A stretch of DNA of 33,788 nucleotides from Streptomyces endocoffeicus (GTDB taxonomy: Bacteria > Actinomycetota > Actinomycetes > Streptomycetales > Streptomycetaceae), in assembly GCF_016741935.1 (NCBI RefSeq), contig NZ_JAERRG010000058.1:1-33788 (forward strand). The letters are read 5' to 3'. This document shows, in pieces, positions 15,285 to 23,116 of this stretch; position 1 is the first letter of the stretch, and every line of letters begins with the position of its first letter. The notes under the pieces are model-generated. The model was not told the DNA's origin, searched no databases, and saw nothing but the letters and a program-made list of their open reading frames with translations. The position numbers and the translations under genes are program-made.

Positions 15285-16535
15285 TCAGTCCAGATAACCC
15301 CGCAGCTGATCGGCGAAGGCGTGGTCGCGGAGCTTGTTGAGCGTCTTCGACTCGATCTGGCGGATCCGCTCCCGCGTCACCCCGAAGATCCGGCCGATCT
15401 CCTCCAGCGTGCGGGGGCGGCCGTCGGCCAGTCCGTACCGCAGCTGCACCACCTTGCGTTCGCGCTCGCCGAGCGTCGACAGCACGGCCTCCAGATGCTC
15501 GCGGAGCAGCAGGAAGGCCGCGGACTCCACGGGTGAGGCCGCGTCGCCGTCCTCGATGAGGTCGCCGAGGGCGACATCGTCCTCCTCGCCCACCGGCGCG
15601 TGGAGCGACACCGGCTCCTGGGCCAGCCGCAGCACCTCGCTCACCCGCTCCGGGAGCAGGTCGAGATGGGCGGCTACCTCCTCGGGGGTGGGTTCGTAGC
15701 CGCGCTCCTGGAGCATCCGGCGCTGGACCCGGACCACCCGGTTGATCAGCTCGACGACATGCACCGGGACCCGGATCGTCCGGGCCTGGTCGGCCAGGGC
15801 GCGGGACATGGCCTGGCGGATCCACCAGGTGGCATACGTCGAGAACTTGTAGCCGCGGGCGTAGTCGAACTTCTCGACCGCGCGGATCAGGCCGAGGTTG
15901 CCCTCCTGGACCAGGTCGAGCATGGTCAGGCCGCGGCCGACGTAGCGCTTGGCGACGGAGACGACGAGGCGGAGGTTGGCCTCGATCAGCCGGCGCTTGG
16001 CCATCCGGCCCAGGACCACCAATCTGTCGAGGTCCAGGGCGAGTTGGGTGTCGAGGTCGGGGGTGTTGCCGAGCTTCTCCTCGGCGAACAGGCCCGCCTC
16101 GACCCGGCGGGCCAGTTCGACCTCCTCGACCGCGGAGAGCAGCGGTATCCGCCCGATCTCGCGGAGGTACTGGCGGAAGAGGTCGGCGGAGGGGCCGCTG
16201 GTGTCGGCGCGGGCGGGCGGCTCGATCGGCTCGACGGGCTCCACGGGCTCCACGGCCTCGACCGGGTCGACCGGCTCCGCGGGCTCTGCGGGCTCCGCGG
16301 GTTCCGCGGGTTCCGCTTCGGGGGCGGCGCCGTCGGGCGCGGGGGCCGCGGCGGTGTCGGGGGCGAGGTCGGCCTTGGAGTCCGGTGCGGTGTCCTGGCC
16401 GGTATCCGGTACGCCTTCCGGGGCGAGCTCGGCCGAGTCCTCGGGCATGGCCGGCGCTACCGCTGTGGCGCGGGGCGAGTGGGGGGACAGGGGGTGCGCC
16501 GCAAGGGCCGCGTCGGTGAGGGTCTGGGTCTGCAC
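15285..16535 (-). CDS. hrdA: Group 2 (HrdA-like) sigma-70 family RNA polymerase sigma factor
   Basis: A 416-residue protein with GTG start 16535 behind GGAGG. Residues 1-115 are acidic and Pro-rich, including short PAEP and VEP repeats. Then come region 1.2 (DLFRQYLREIGRIPLL, 119-133), region 2 (NLRLVVSVAKRYVGRGL, then LDLVQEGNLGLIRAVEKFDY and KFSTYATWWIRQAMSRAL, about 187-246), region 3 (about 255-335) and region 4 with the helix-turn-helix TLEEIGRIFGVTRERIRQIE (376-395). The promoter-recognition helices match the HrdB/RpoD class. The short length and the absence of region 1.1 point to a non-essential principal-like sigma. In streptomycetes hrdA lies beside dnaG, as here, which supports the symbol. 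A strong hairpin lies 48 bp upstream of the start. Confidence 0.88.
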   Translation of the reverse strand: MQTQTLTDAALAAHPLSPHSPRATAVAPAMPEDSAELAPEGVPDTGQDTAPDSKADLAPDTAAAPAPDGAAPEAEPAEPAEPAEPAEPVDPVEAVEPVEPVEPIEPPARADTSGPSADLFRQYLREIGRIPLLSAVEEVELARRVEAGLFAEEKLGNTPDLDTQLALDLDRLVVLGRMAKRRLIEANLRLVVSVAKRYVGRGLTMLDLVQEGNLGLIRAVEKFDYARGYKFSTYATWWIRQAMSRALADQARTIRVPVHVVELINRVVRVQRRMLQERGYEPTPEEVAAHLDLLPERVSEVLRLAQEPVSLHAPVGEEDDVALGDLIEDGDAASPVESAAFLLLREHLEAVLSTLGERERKVVQLRYGLADGRPRTLEEIGRIFGVTRERIRQIESKTLNKLRDHAFADQLRGYLD

Positions 16536-16894
16536 GGGGGCGACCTCCAGGGTGATCGCTGCTGAGGGGGCAGAACGATCGGGTACGGCACGGCGGCCGC
16601 GCCGCCGTCCGTCCCGTACATCTTGAGCGACTCTGCGGGGGATTCCGGCCCTACCCGGCCAAGACCGCCGCGCTCCGAGGACTCAGGCACCGCATCCCAG
16701 TGTGGAGTACGACACAGGCCCGCCACGAGGGGCGTGCGAGCACTTTTTGCTCAGCGGCCCGTGACCGTACGACTACCCGGCGACTACAGCGAGCTCTCCG
16801 GCCCGCCCGCCGGAGCACGAACGTGCTGGCGGGAGCCCATCCACCGGCCCTCGCCGCCCCCGGCCGCCCCTGCCTTCCCAAGCGCCCGCTCGTC
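16536..16894. other. Spacer between sigma-factor and primase genes
   Basis: The sequence from dnaG's stop to the sigma-factor start holds no supported gene. It includes the hairpin at 16583-16619, a small stem GAGCA/TGCTC around a T-run at 16738-16752, and a near-perfect hairpin at about 16805-16832 (CCCGCC-GG-AGCAC/GTGCT-GGCGGG) that could terminate dnaG. The sigma-factor promoter should also lie here but cannot be pinpointed. Confidence 0.5.
16583..16619 (-). promoter_or_regulatory. Extended hairpin in the sigma-factor 5' region
   Basis: The outer arms GTACGG/CCGTAC enclose a perfect 8-bp stem ACGGCGGC/GCCGCCGT with loop CGC. It lies 48-84 bp upstream of the sigma-factor start. It could be a leader structure, an operator palindrome or a terminator for transcripts from dnaG. 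The symmetry is certain and the role is inferred. Confidence 0.45.
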
Positions 16895-18856
16895 CTACAG
16901 CGCCGCCGCGCCCCGGTCCCGGAGGGACTGGCCGTACTGCTGCAGCACCCAGAGCTCGTTCTGCACGGCGGCGAGGTGGGCGGGGTCGGCGTGCTGCCCC
17001 AGCCGCTGGAGGGCGCCCCGGACCTCGGTCACGCGGTGGTTCACCGCGGCCAGCCGGACGGCCACCAACTGCACCCCCGCGTACACCTCGTCCGGGTCGC
17101 GGCGGGTGTGCGGCGGCTCGACGGCGAGCTCGGTGACCATCGCCCGGACCGTGTCGTCGGGCGCCGCCTCCCGGACCCGGGCGAGATAGTCGTCGTCCGC
17201 GGCGGTCGCGCCGCCCGCGTCCTCGATGGCGCGGCGCACCGCCGCGTACGGCGGGGCGGTGAACTCGTCGATGCCGTAGGCGTCGAAGGCCGGGGAGACC
17301 AGGTGGGGGTGTTGCAGCGCCAGCTTGAGCAGCTCGCGCTCGACGCGATGGGCGGGGCTGCGCAGATTCAGCGCGGGACCGCGCGGGGGCACCGGGGCGC
17401 CCTGGGCTTCCGAGCCGCCATGGGCCTCCGGCTCGCCTCGGTGGCGCTGCCGCGGTCCGTCGCCCCCGGGACCGCCGCGCTGGTCGCCCCGGCCGCGCTG
17501 GTCGCCGCCCGCGCCGCGGCCGCGTTCCCGCGCCCAGCGGGCCAGCTGCGAGACGCGCCGCACGACGAACTGGGTGTCGAGGATGCCGAGCAGACCCGCG
17601 AGATGGACCGCCGACTCGTGCTGGATGGAGCTGTTCTTGATCCCGGCGACGACGGGCGCCGCCTCCTCCAGCGCGGCGGCGCGCCCCACCGCCGTGTCCA
17701 GGTTGTGACGCGCGATGATCTGCCGGATGGCGAACTCGAACAGCTGGGTGCGGTTCTCGACCAGCGACTTGACGGCGCCGTCGCCCTCCGCGAGCCGCAG
17801 CTCGCAGGGGTCCATCCCGCCCGGGGTGATCGCGATGTAGGTCTCGGCGGCGAACTTCTGGTCGTCCTCGAAGGCACGCAGGGCCGCCTTCTGGCCCGCC
17901 GCGTCGCCGTCGAAGGTGAAAACTACCTCGGCGCCCGAGTTGTCCATCAGCAGCCGGCGGAGGATCTTGATGTGATCGCCGCCGAAGGAGGTGCCGCAGG
18001 TGGCGATGGCGGTGGTGACGCCCGCGAGATGGCAGGCCATGACGTCCGTATAGCCCTCGACCACCACCGCCCGGCTGGACTTGGCGATGTCCTTCTTCGC
18101 GAGGTCGATGCCGTAGAGGACCTGGGACTTCCGGTAGAGCGGGGTCTCGGGGGTGTTGAGGTACTTCGGGCCGTTGTCGTCCTCGCGGAGCTTCCGGGCG
18201 CCGAAGCCGACGACCTCACCGGAGATGTCCCGGATCGGCCACATCAGCCGGCCCCGGAAGCGGTCGATCGGATTGCGGCGGCTCTCCTGGGCGAGTCCGG
18301 AGAGGATCAGCTCCTGGTCGGTGGAGCCGCGGCCGCGCAGATAGCGGACGAGGTGGTCCCAGCCGGCCGGGCTGTAGCCCACGCCGAAGTGCTGCGCCGC
18401 GGCCTGGTCGAAGCCGCGCTCGGCGAGGAACTTCCGGCCGATCTCCGCCTCGGGGCTGTCCAGCTGCTCGATGTAGAACTGCGCGGCCGCCTTGTGGGCC
18501 TCGACCAGCCGGGTGCGCTCGCCCTGCTGGCGGCCGGGGGTGTAGCCCCCCTCCTCGTAGCGCAGGGTGATCCCGGACTGCGAGGCCAGCCGCTCGATGG
18601 TCTCGGCGAAGGAGAGGTGGTCGATCTTCATGATGAAGTCGACCGTGTCGCCGCCCTCCTGGCAGCCGAAGCAGTAGTAGAGCCCCTTACTGGGGCTGAC
18701 CTGGAAGGACGGGCTCTTCTCGTCATGGAAGGGACACAGGCCCTTGAGATTGCCACCCCCCGCGTTCCGCAGCTGGAGGTATTCGGATACGACGGCGTCG
18801 ATCGGGACCGCTGCCCGTACCGCCTTCACGTCGTCATCGTTGATCCTGCCTGCCAC
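16895..18856 (-). CDS. dnaG: DNA primase
   Basis: A 653-residue primase that makes RNA primers for replication. ATG at 18856 begins MAGRINDDDVKAVR. The zinc-binding domain has Cys41, His44, Cys62 and Cys65 (CPFH, CFGC). The RNA-polymerase core includes the RFRGRLMWPIRD and GPKYLNTPETPLY signatures. The TOPRIM segment carries Glu267 in VVVEGYTDVM and the metal-binding DGD at 316-318 in FTFDGDAAGQ. A C-terminal DnaB-interacting region follows. A low-complexity Gly/Arg-rich stretch (about residues 440-500) separates the core from the C-terminal domain; this linker is often variable in actinobacteria. It lies upstream of the sigma-factor gene on the same strand. Confidence 0.97.
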   Translation of the reverse strand: MAGRINDDDVKAVRAAVPIDAVVSEYLQLRNAGGGNLKGLCPFHDEKSPSFQVSPSKGLYYCFGCQEGGDTVDFIMKIDHLSFAETIERLASQSGITLRYEEGGYTPGRQQGERTRLVEAHKAAAQFYIEQLDSPEAEIGRKFLAERGFDQAAAQHFGVGYSPAGWDHLVRYLRGRGSTDQELILSGLAQESRRNPIDRFRGRLMWPIRDISGEVVGFGARKLREDDNGPKYLNTPETPLYRKSQVLYGIDLAKKDIAKSSRAVVVEGYTDVMACHLAGVTTAIATCGTSFGGDHIKILRRLLMDNSGAEVVFTFDGDAAGQKAALRAFEDDQKFAAETYIAITPGGMDPCELRLAEGDGAVKSLVENRTQLFEFAIRQIIARHNLDTAVGRAAALEEAAPVVAGIKNSSIQHESAVHLAGLLGILDTQFVVRRVSQLARWARERGRGAGGDQRGRGDQRGGPGGDGPRQRHRGEPEAHGGSEAQGAPVPPRGPALNLRSPAHRVERELLKLALQHPHLVSPAFDAYGIDEFTAPPYAAVRRAIEDAGGATAADDDYLARVREAAPDDTVRAMVTELAVEPPHTRRDPDEVYAGVQLVAVRLAAVNHRVTEVRGALQRLGQHADPAHLAAVQNELWVLQQYGQSLRDRGAAAL

Positions 18857-18871
18857 GCCCGAATTCTACGG

Positions 18872-18912
18872 CCGGGGTCCGACACGGCTGTCCGCCGCCT
18901 GCCGGACCCCGG
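18872..18912 (-). terminator. Inverted repeat between reductase and primase genes
   Basis: A perfect 10-bp inverted repeat CCGGGGTCCG/CGGACCCCGG is separated by 21 bases. It lies downstream of the FAD reductase and just upstream of the dnaG start, so it could end the first transcript. No T-tract is present. Confidence 0.4.
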
Positions 18913-18925
18913 TGTTCCGAGGCGT

Positions 18926-18997
18926 CTGAGGGCCTGAGGACCTATGGGCCTGAGGGCCTGAGGGCCTGAGGGACTGAGGACCTAAGGGCCTACGGGC
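18926..18997. repeat. 9-bp tandem repeat (GGGCCTGAG type)
   Basis: About eight imperfect units of GGGCCTGAG, with variants such as GGACCTATG and GGGCCTACG, run right up to the stop codon of the reductase gene. No open frame uses them convincingly, so they look like non-coding minisatellite expansion. Confidence 0.8.
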
Positions 18998-20293
18998 CTA
19001 CGGAAGGAGCGAGGTGAGCGGGACGGCCGGGTCGGCCAGGGCCGCCGGGTCGAGCTGCTGCCCGCCGCGGATGAGCCGTTGGATCGATTCGGTGACGTCC
19101 CAGACGTTGACGTTCATGCCCGCGAGCAGGCGGCCGTCGTTCAGCCAGAAGGCGATGAACTGCCGCTTGCCGACATCGCCGCGCACCAGCACCTGGTCGT
19201 AACTGCCGGGCGGGGCGTAGCCGGAGTACTCCAGGCCGACGTCGTACTGGTCGGAGAAGAAGTACGGCACCCGGTCGTACGCGACGTCCTGGCCGAGCAT
19301 GGCGCGGGCCGCCGCCGGACCGCCGTTCAGCGCGTTGGCCCAGTGCTCGACGCGCAGCCGCGCGCTCGGCGGGAGCGCGGCCCGTACGGGGGTGCCCTCG
19401 AGGAACGCGAGCGGGGCGGAGGCCACGTCGCCCGCCGCGAAGATGTCCGGGTCGCTGGTGCGCAGCGAGGCGTCGACCGCGATGCCGCCGCCCGCCGCGC
19501 GGTCCACCACCTCGATGCCCGCGGCCTCGGCGAGGGCGGTGCGCGGGGCGGCGCCGATGGCGGCCAGCACGCTGTGGGCGGGGTGCTCCTCGCCGTCGTC
19601 GGTGAGGGCGGCCAGCACCATGCCGTCCTGGCCGGTGATCTCGGTAAGGCGGGCGCCGAAGTGGAAGCGGACGCCGTGCTCGCCGTGGAGGTCGGCGAAG
19701 AGGGCGCCCAGCTCGGGGCCGAGGACGGGGTGGAGCGGGGTGGGCTCGGGCTCGACGATGGTCACCTCGGCGCCGTAGCCACGGGCGGCGGCCGCGACCT
19801 CGAGGCCGATCCAGCCCGCGCCCGCGATGACCAGCTGACCGTTGTCCCGGCCGAGGGTGGTGAGGACGCCCTTGAGCCGCTCGGCGTGGGCGAGCCGGCG
19901 CAGATGGTGGACCCCGGCCAGATCGGTGCCGGGGATGTCGAGGCGGCGCGGCTCGGCGCCGGTGGCCAGCAGCAGCCGATCGTAGTGGACCCGGGCGCCG
20001 TCGCCCAGGGTCACGGCCTTGGCGGTGCGGTCCAGGTGGACGGCGGGCAGGCCGAGGTGGAGCTCGATATCGGACTGGGCGTACCAGGCGGGCTCGTGGA
20101 CGAAGACGCTGTCGCGCTCCTGGCTGCCGGTGAGGAAGCCCTTGGAGAGCGGGGGCCGTTCATAGGGGTGGTCGCGTTCGTCACCGATGAGAATCACCCG
20201 CCCGGTGAAACCCTCCGCTCGAAGGGTTTCCGCGGCTTTCGCCCCGGCCAGGCCCCCTCCGACGATGACGAATGTCTGGTGTGCGTCCACCAC
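18998..20293 (-). CDS. FAD-dependent NAD(P)H oxidoreductase (ferredoxin reductase type)
   Basis: A 431-residue protein with GTG start 20293 preceded by GAGGAGGA. FAD-binding motif FVIVGGGLAGAKAAETLR (residues 8-25) is followed by the ERPPLSKG motif. LLLATGAEPRRL comes next, and a second Rossmann motif VIAGAGWIGLEVAAAARGYG binds NAD(P)H. DIFAAGDVA contacts FAD. A C-terminal domain (about residues 325-420) matches the Reductase_C type of bacterial rubredoxin/ferredoxin and dioxygenase reductases. It should pass electrons from NAD(P)H to a small iron-sulphur protein. No ferredoxin gene is adjacent; the nitrate reductase 3 kb away needs such a donor, so a link is plausible but inferred. The domain order and length are normal. 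Confidence 0.88.
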   Translation of the reverse strand: MVDAHQTFVIVGGGLAGAKAAETLRAEGFTGRVILIGDERDHPYERPPLSKGFLTGSQERDSVFVHEPAWYAQSDIELHLGLPAVHLDRTAKAVTLGDGARVHYDRLLLATGAEPRRLDIPGTDLAGVHHLRRLAHAERLKGVLTTLGRDNGQLVIAGAGWIGLEVAAAARGYGAEVTIVEPEPTPLHPVLGPELGALFADLHGEHGVRFHFGARLTEITGQDGMVLAALTDDGEEHPAHSVLAAIGAAPRTALAEAAGIEVVDRAAGGGIAVDASLRTSDPDIFAAGDVASAPLAFLEGTPVRAALPPSARLRVEHWANALNGGPAAARAMLGQDVAYDRVPYFFSDQYDVGLEYSGYAPPGSYDQVLVRGDVGKRQFIAFWLNDGRLLAGMNVNVWDVTESIQRLIRGGQQLDPAALADPAVPLTSLLP

Positions 20294-20605
20294 TTGTGTC
20301 CTCCTCGCTGCCGAGCGGTGCCGAGCAGTTCCGCTATGAGTGCCTTACCCCGGTCGTGTCAGGTCGTGCGCTCCGAAAGCCGTCCTAAATGCCGTGTCGA
20401 GAAGATGTGCCGAGAATGCGGTGCCGAGAGGATGTGCCGAAAGCTGTGTCACAGGGGAGCCTCCCGCACCGGGCGTGCGTCCGGAAGGGCCGGTAGGCCG
20501 TATGTGTGCGCGGAAGCCGTATCCGGCGGGCGACTACCGGCTTCCGGCTCCCGGCTCCCGGCTTCCCGCTTTCGGCTTTCGGCTTCCCGCTTTCGGCTCC
20601 CGGCT
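20294..20605. other. Repeat-rich spacer between reductase and dGTPase genes
   Basis: No gene is supported. Imperfect repeats of GATGTGCCGAGA and TGCCGAGA occur at about 20391-20445. From 20538 to the dgt stop there is a tract of CGGCTTC/CGGCTCC units (7-8 bp, about nine copies). The reductase promoter should lie near 20310-20360. Confidence 0.6.
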
Positions 20606-20606
20606 T
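20538..20606. repeat. CGGCTYC simple repeat downstream of dgt
   Basis: Units CGGCTTC, CGGCTCC, CGCTTT and CGGCTTT alternate for nearly 70 bp and touch the last codon of dgt. They cannot fold into a hairpin because the strands are pyrimidine- and purine-biased. They are probably slippage-derived. Confidence 0.75.
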
Positions 20607-22051
20607 CAACCGGTGAGCCGGGCGTGGAGCCCCCGCGCCGAGGTGTCGGTCAGGGAGGCGATCTGGTCGACGATCGCCCGCAGCCGGCCCCGGTCGTCCC
20701 CGGCCGCGTCGAAGAGCGCGCGGAACTGGGGGTCCAGGCCGTCCGGGGCGCGGGCGATCAGGGCCTCGCCCAGCTCGGCGATGACCACGCGCTGATCGGC
20801 CCGGACCAGCTCCTGGTCGGCGCGCTGGATCACATACCGGTCGGCGACCGCCTTGAGGACCGCGCACTCCAGGCGGGTGGCGCGGGGGACGACCAGTTCG
20901 GCATGGTAGCGGGTGAAGCGGCCCGTGCCGTACGCCGCGCGGGTGGCGCCCTCGGCGGCCAGGCAGAAGCGGCCGATGAGCTGGCTGGTGGCGTCCTTGA
21001 GGCGGGCTTGGGCGACGGACGAGCCGTCGTAGCCGTGCGGCCACCACTCCTGGCCCAGCAGCCGGTCCAGCGCCTCGGCCAGCTCATCGGGCTCGGCCCC
21101 CGGGGCGTAGCGGTCGGCGGCGACGGCGAAGACCTCGCGGCGCTCGGGTTCGGCGAGCAGGCTCGCGGGGCTCAGATGGCCCGCGTGCAGTCCGTCCTCG
21201 ACGTCGTGGACGGAGTAGGCGACATCGTCGGACCAGTCCATGACCTGGGCCTCGAAGGTCGTACGGCCCTCGGGGGCGCCCTGCCGGTACCACTCGAAGA
21301 TCGGGGCGTCGTCCTCATAGACCCCGAACTTCGGGGAGCGGGGGCCGTGCGGATGGCCGCCGCGCGGCCAGGGGTACTTGGTGGCGGCGTCCAGGGCGGC
21401 GCGGGTGAGGTTGAGCCCGACGCTCACCGGCTCGCCGGTGCCCCGGTCGGGCACGAACCGCTTCGGCTCCAGCCGGGCCAGCAGCCGCAGCGACTGCGCG
21501 TTTCCCTCGAAGCCGCCGCAGGGCTCGGCGATCTCGTTGAGCACCCGCTCGCCGTTGTGCCCGAACGGCGGATGGCCGAGGTCGTGGGCGAGACAGGCCG
21601 TCTCCACCAGATCCGGGTCGCAGCCGAGGGCGGCCCCCAGCTCACGGCCCACCTGGGCGCACTCCAGGGAGTGGGTCAGCCGGGTGCGGGGCGTGGCGTC
21701 GAAGGCCGGGGCGCGCCCGGCCGGTCCGGGGTCGGCGGTCGGTGCGGCGGGCACCACCTGGGTCTTCCCGGCCAGTCTGCGCAGCGCGGCGGAGTGCAGC
21801 ACCCGCGCCCGGTCCCGCTGGAAGGCGGTCCGGCCCGGCCGCTTGTCCGGCTCGGGCGCCCAGCGCTCGAGGTCCGCCGAGGCGTAGCCGGGAACGCGGC
21901 GGGGGTCGGCCTCGGAGGCACCGGTCGAGGCGGCACCGGCCGAGGCGGCACCGGCCGAGGGGACACCGGCCGAAGGGACACCGGCCGAAGGGACATCGGC
22001 CGAGCCGGCCGGATCCGGTTCCGGTTCAGGGGGTGGTGCGCTGGGACTCAT
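20606..22051 (-). CDS. dgt: Deoxyguanosinetriphosphate triphosphohydrolase-like protein (HD domain)
   Basis: A 481-residue protein starting at ATG 22051, which overlaps the stop of the upstream chelatase gene as ATGA, so translational coupling is likely. The first 50 residues are Pro/Ala/Gly-rich, with a VPSAG/AASAG repeat. The enzyme proper begins at YASADLERWAPE. HD-domain metal ligands are visible: His in RLTHSLECAQV, His-Asp in CLAHDLGHPPFGHNGE, and Asp in MDWSDDVAYSVHDVEDG. This is the dGTPase pattern: hydrolysis of dGTP to deoxyguanosine and triphosphate for dNTP balance. The C-terminal region has the usual RRLRAIVDQIASLTD-type ending. The family is secure. Exact nucleotide preference in actinobacterial members is not settled by sequence. 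Confidence 0.93.
   Translation of the reverse strand: MSPSAPPPEPEPDPAGSADVPSAGVPSAGVPSAGAASAGAASTGASEADPRRVPGYASADLERWAPEPDKRPGRTAFQRDRARVLHSAALRRLAGKTQVVPAAPTADPGPAGRAPAFDATPRTRLTHSLECAQVGRELGAALGCDPDLVETACLAHDLGHPPFGHNGERVLNEIAEPCGGFEGNAQSLRLLARLEPKRFVPDRGTGEPVSVGLNLTRAALDAATKYPWPRGGHPHGPRSPKFGVYEDDAPIFEWYRQGAPEGRTTFEAQVMDWSDDVAYSVHDVEDGLHAGHLSPASLLAEPERREVFAVAADRYAPGAEPDELAEALDRLLGQEWWPHGYDGSSVAQARLKDATSQLIGRFCLAAEGATRAAYGTGRFTRYHAELVVPRATRLECAVLKAVADRYVIQRADQELVRADQRVVIAELGEALIARAPDGLDPQFRALFDAAGDDRGRLRAIVDQIASLTDTSARGLHARLTG
21918..22005 (-). repeat. 15-bp tandem repeat in the dgt N-terminal linker
   Basis: About six units of a 15-bp motif (GCCGAGGCGGCACCG and variants, plus strand) encode the five-residue units VPSAG, VPSAG, VPSAG, AASAG, AASTG. 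They keep the frame and lie before the catalytic domain, in a probably disordered tail. Confidence 0.85.
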
Positions 22052-22956
22052 ACACCGACGGTAGCCGCCGGGTGCGACAAGGGCGCAGAGGCCAGCGCCT
22101 GTTCGTAACGGCGCAGTACGAGACGCGCCACCGCCGGATGGGCGCCGAGCGGGGCGGCCGCGAGGCCGGGAGCGGCGTGCGCGCACTGCGCCGCGAAGCG
22201 GCCGGGCGCGGTGAAGTAGGAGGCGACCGCGATCCGGTCGCGGCCGAGCGCGGTCAGGGCGCGGACGGCCTCGGGCACTGTGGGGCCGGAGCCGGAGGCG
22301 TAGCCGGGCAGCACGGGCACCCCACCGAGCCGGGCGCTGAGCAAGGCGGCGGTACGGGCCGTGTCGACGGCCGAGTCCGGGTCCCGGGAGCCCGCGGCGG
22401 CGAGGACGACGCCGCCCGTCCGGTGCGGAGCCGCGGCCCGTGGGCCTGCCTCCGCCAGCCGGGCGTGCAGGGCCTCGGCGAGCAGCGGGTCCGGGCCGAG
22501 CGGGGCGGCGATCCGGGCGGCGAGGTGGGGCGCGGCGGCGATGGCGTCCGGGATGTCCTGTTTGATGTGGTGGCCGCGGCTCAGCAGCAGTGGGACGAGC
22601 ACCGCCTCGCCGCGCAGCGCGGCCAGTGTGTCGGTCAGCAGCGGCCGGTTGAGCTCGATATGGCCCAGGCGTACGGGCAGCCCGGGGCGGAGCGCGCGGA
22701 CGCGGTCCAGGAGGGCGCTCGCGGTGCGCAGCGCCTCGGGGTCCCGGCTGCCGTGGGCGACGGCGACGAGCGTCGGCGGGCGATCGCGGCCACCCCGGCG
22801 GACACCGCCCTGGCCCAGCCGGTCGAGCTGGCTGGTGAGCTGCGCGGTGAACCGGGTCATGATCTGCTGGGTACTGTCGAAGTCCGCCGTGCCGTCGGGG
22901 CCATGAGGGCCGAGTGGAGGGCCAGGTTGACCGGGAGGAGCGGGGTGGGGCGTCAT
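22048..22956 (-). CDS. CbiX/SirB-type sirohydrochlorin (cobalto/ferro)chelatase
   Basis: A 302-residue protein starting at ATG 22956. Two CbiX-like halves are seen. The first (about residues 60-165) has VAVAHGSRDPEALRTA with the metal-binding His, GHIELNRPLL, and VLVPLLLSRGHHIKQDIP with paired His. The second (about 180-290) repeats the pattern as VLAAAGSRDPDS, where the His is lost, and PVLPGYASGS. The active site is therefore in the N-terminal half. It inserts Fe2+ or Co2+ into sirohydrochlorin. Next to a nitrate reductase the obvious role is siroheme supply for nitrite or sulphite reductase. It is divergent from nasA and coupled downstream to dgt by a 4-bp overlap. An N-terminal tail of about 55 residues is Pro/Gly-rich. 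Confidence 0.88.
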   Translation of the reverse strand: MTPHPAPPGQPGPPLGPHGPDGTADFDSTQQIMTRFTAQLTSQLDRLGQGGVRRGGRDRPPTLVAVAHGSRDPEALRTASALLDRVRALRPGLPVRLGHIELNRPLLTDTLAALRGEAVLVPLLLSRGHHIKQDIPDAIAAAPHLAARIAAPLGPDPLLAEALHARLAEAGPRAAAPHRTGGVVLAAAGSRDPDSAVDTARTAALLSARLGGVPVLPGYASGSGPTVPEAVRALTALGRDRIAVASYFTAPGRFAAQCAHAAPGLAAAPLGAHPAVARLVLRRYEQALASAPLSHPAATVGV

Positions 22957-22989
22957 GACGAGAGCCTGGCAGCGGCAGATTGCACCGCC

Positions 22990-23005
22990 GTTGCGTGGCC
23001 GTCAC
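22990..23005 (-). promoter_or_regulatory. Candidate GlnR box upstream of the chelatase gene
   Basis: Read on the minus strand: GTGAC-GGCCAC-GCAAC, an exact fit to the actinobacterial GlnR half-site pair GTNAC-n6-GNAAC. It sits 34 bp before the chelatase start and 112 bp before nasA. GlnR is the nitrogen regulator known to control nitrate and nitrite assimilation genes in Streptomyces. Confidence 0.45.
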
Positions 23006-23076
23006 AGGTGATTGCGTCGACTTCACCGACCGCCCGGCGCCGTGCTGAGATCCGCTTCCCGTAGCCGTAATGCGAG

Positions 23077-23104
23077 GTGACGCGGGCTGTAACACGGCCG
23101 TAGC
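23077..23104 (+). promoter_or_regulatory. Second GlnR-like box cluster upstream of nasA
   Basis: The plus strand contains GTGAC, seven bases, GTAAC, six bases, GTAGC. GTAAC-ACGGCC-GTAGC (23089-23104) fits GTNAC-n6-GNAAC with one mismatch. It lies 13-40 bp before the nasA start, close to where the promoter should be. It is weaker than the box at 22990. Confidence 0.3.
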
Positions 23105-23116
23105 ACGCTCCTTCGC

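Noticed and set aside
16700..18937. Long plus-strand open frame over dnaG
   Set aside because: Antisense shadow of DNA primase; composition is Arg/Gly/Val-rich without motifs.
19079..22108. Very long open frame of about 1009 codons on the plus strand
   Set aside because: It is antisense to the FAD reductase and dgt, whose motifs are unmistakable; the long frame comes from GC-rich third positions.
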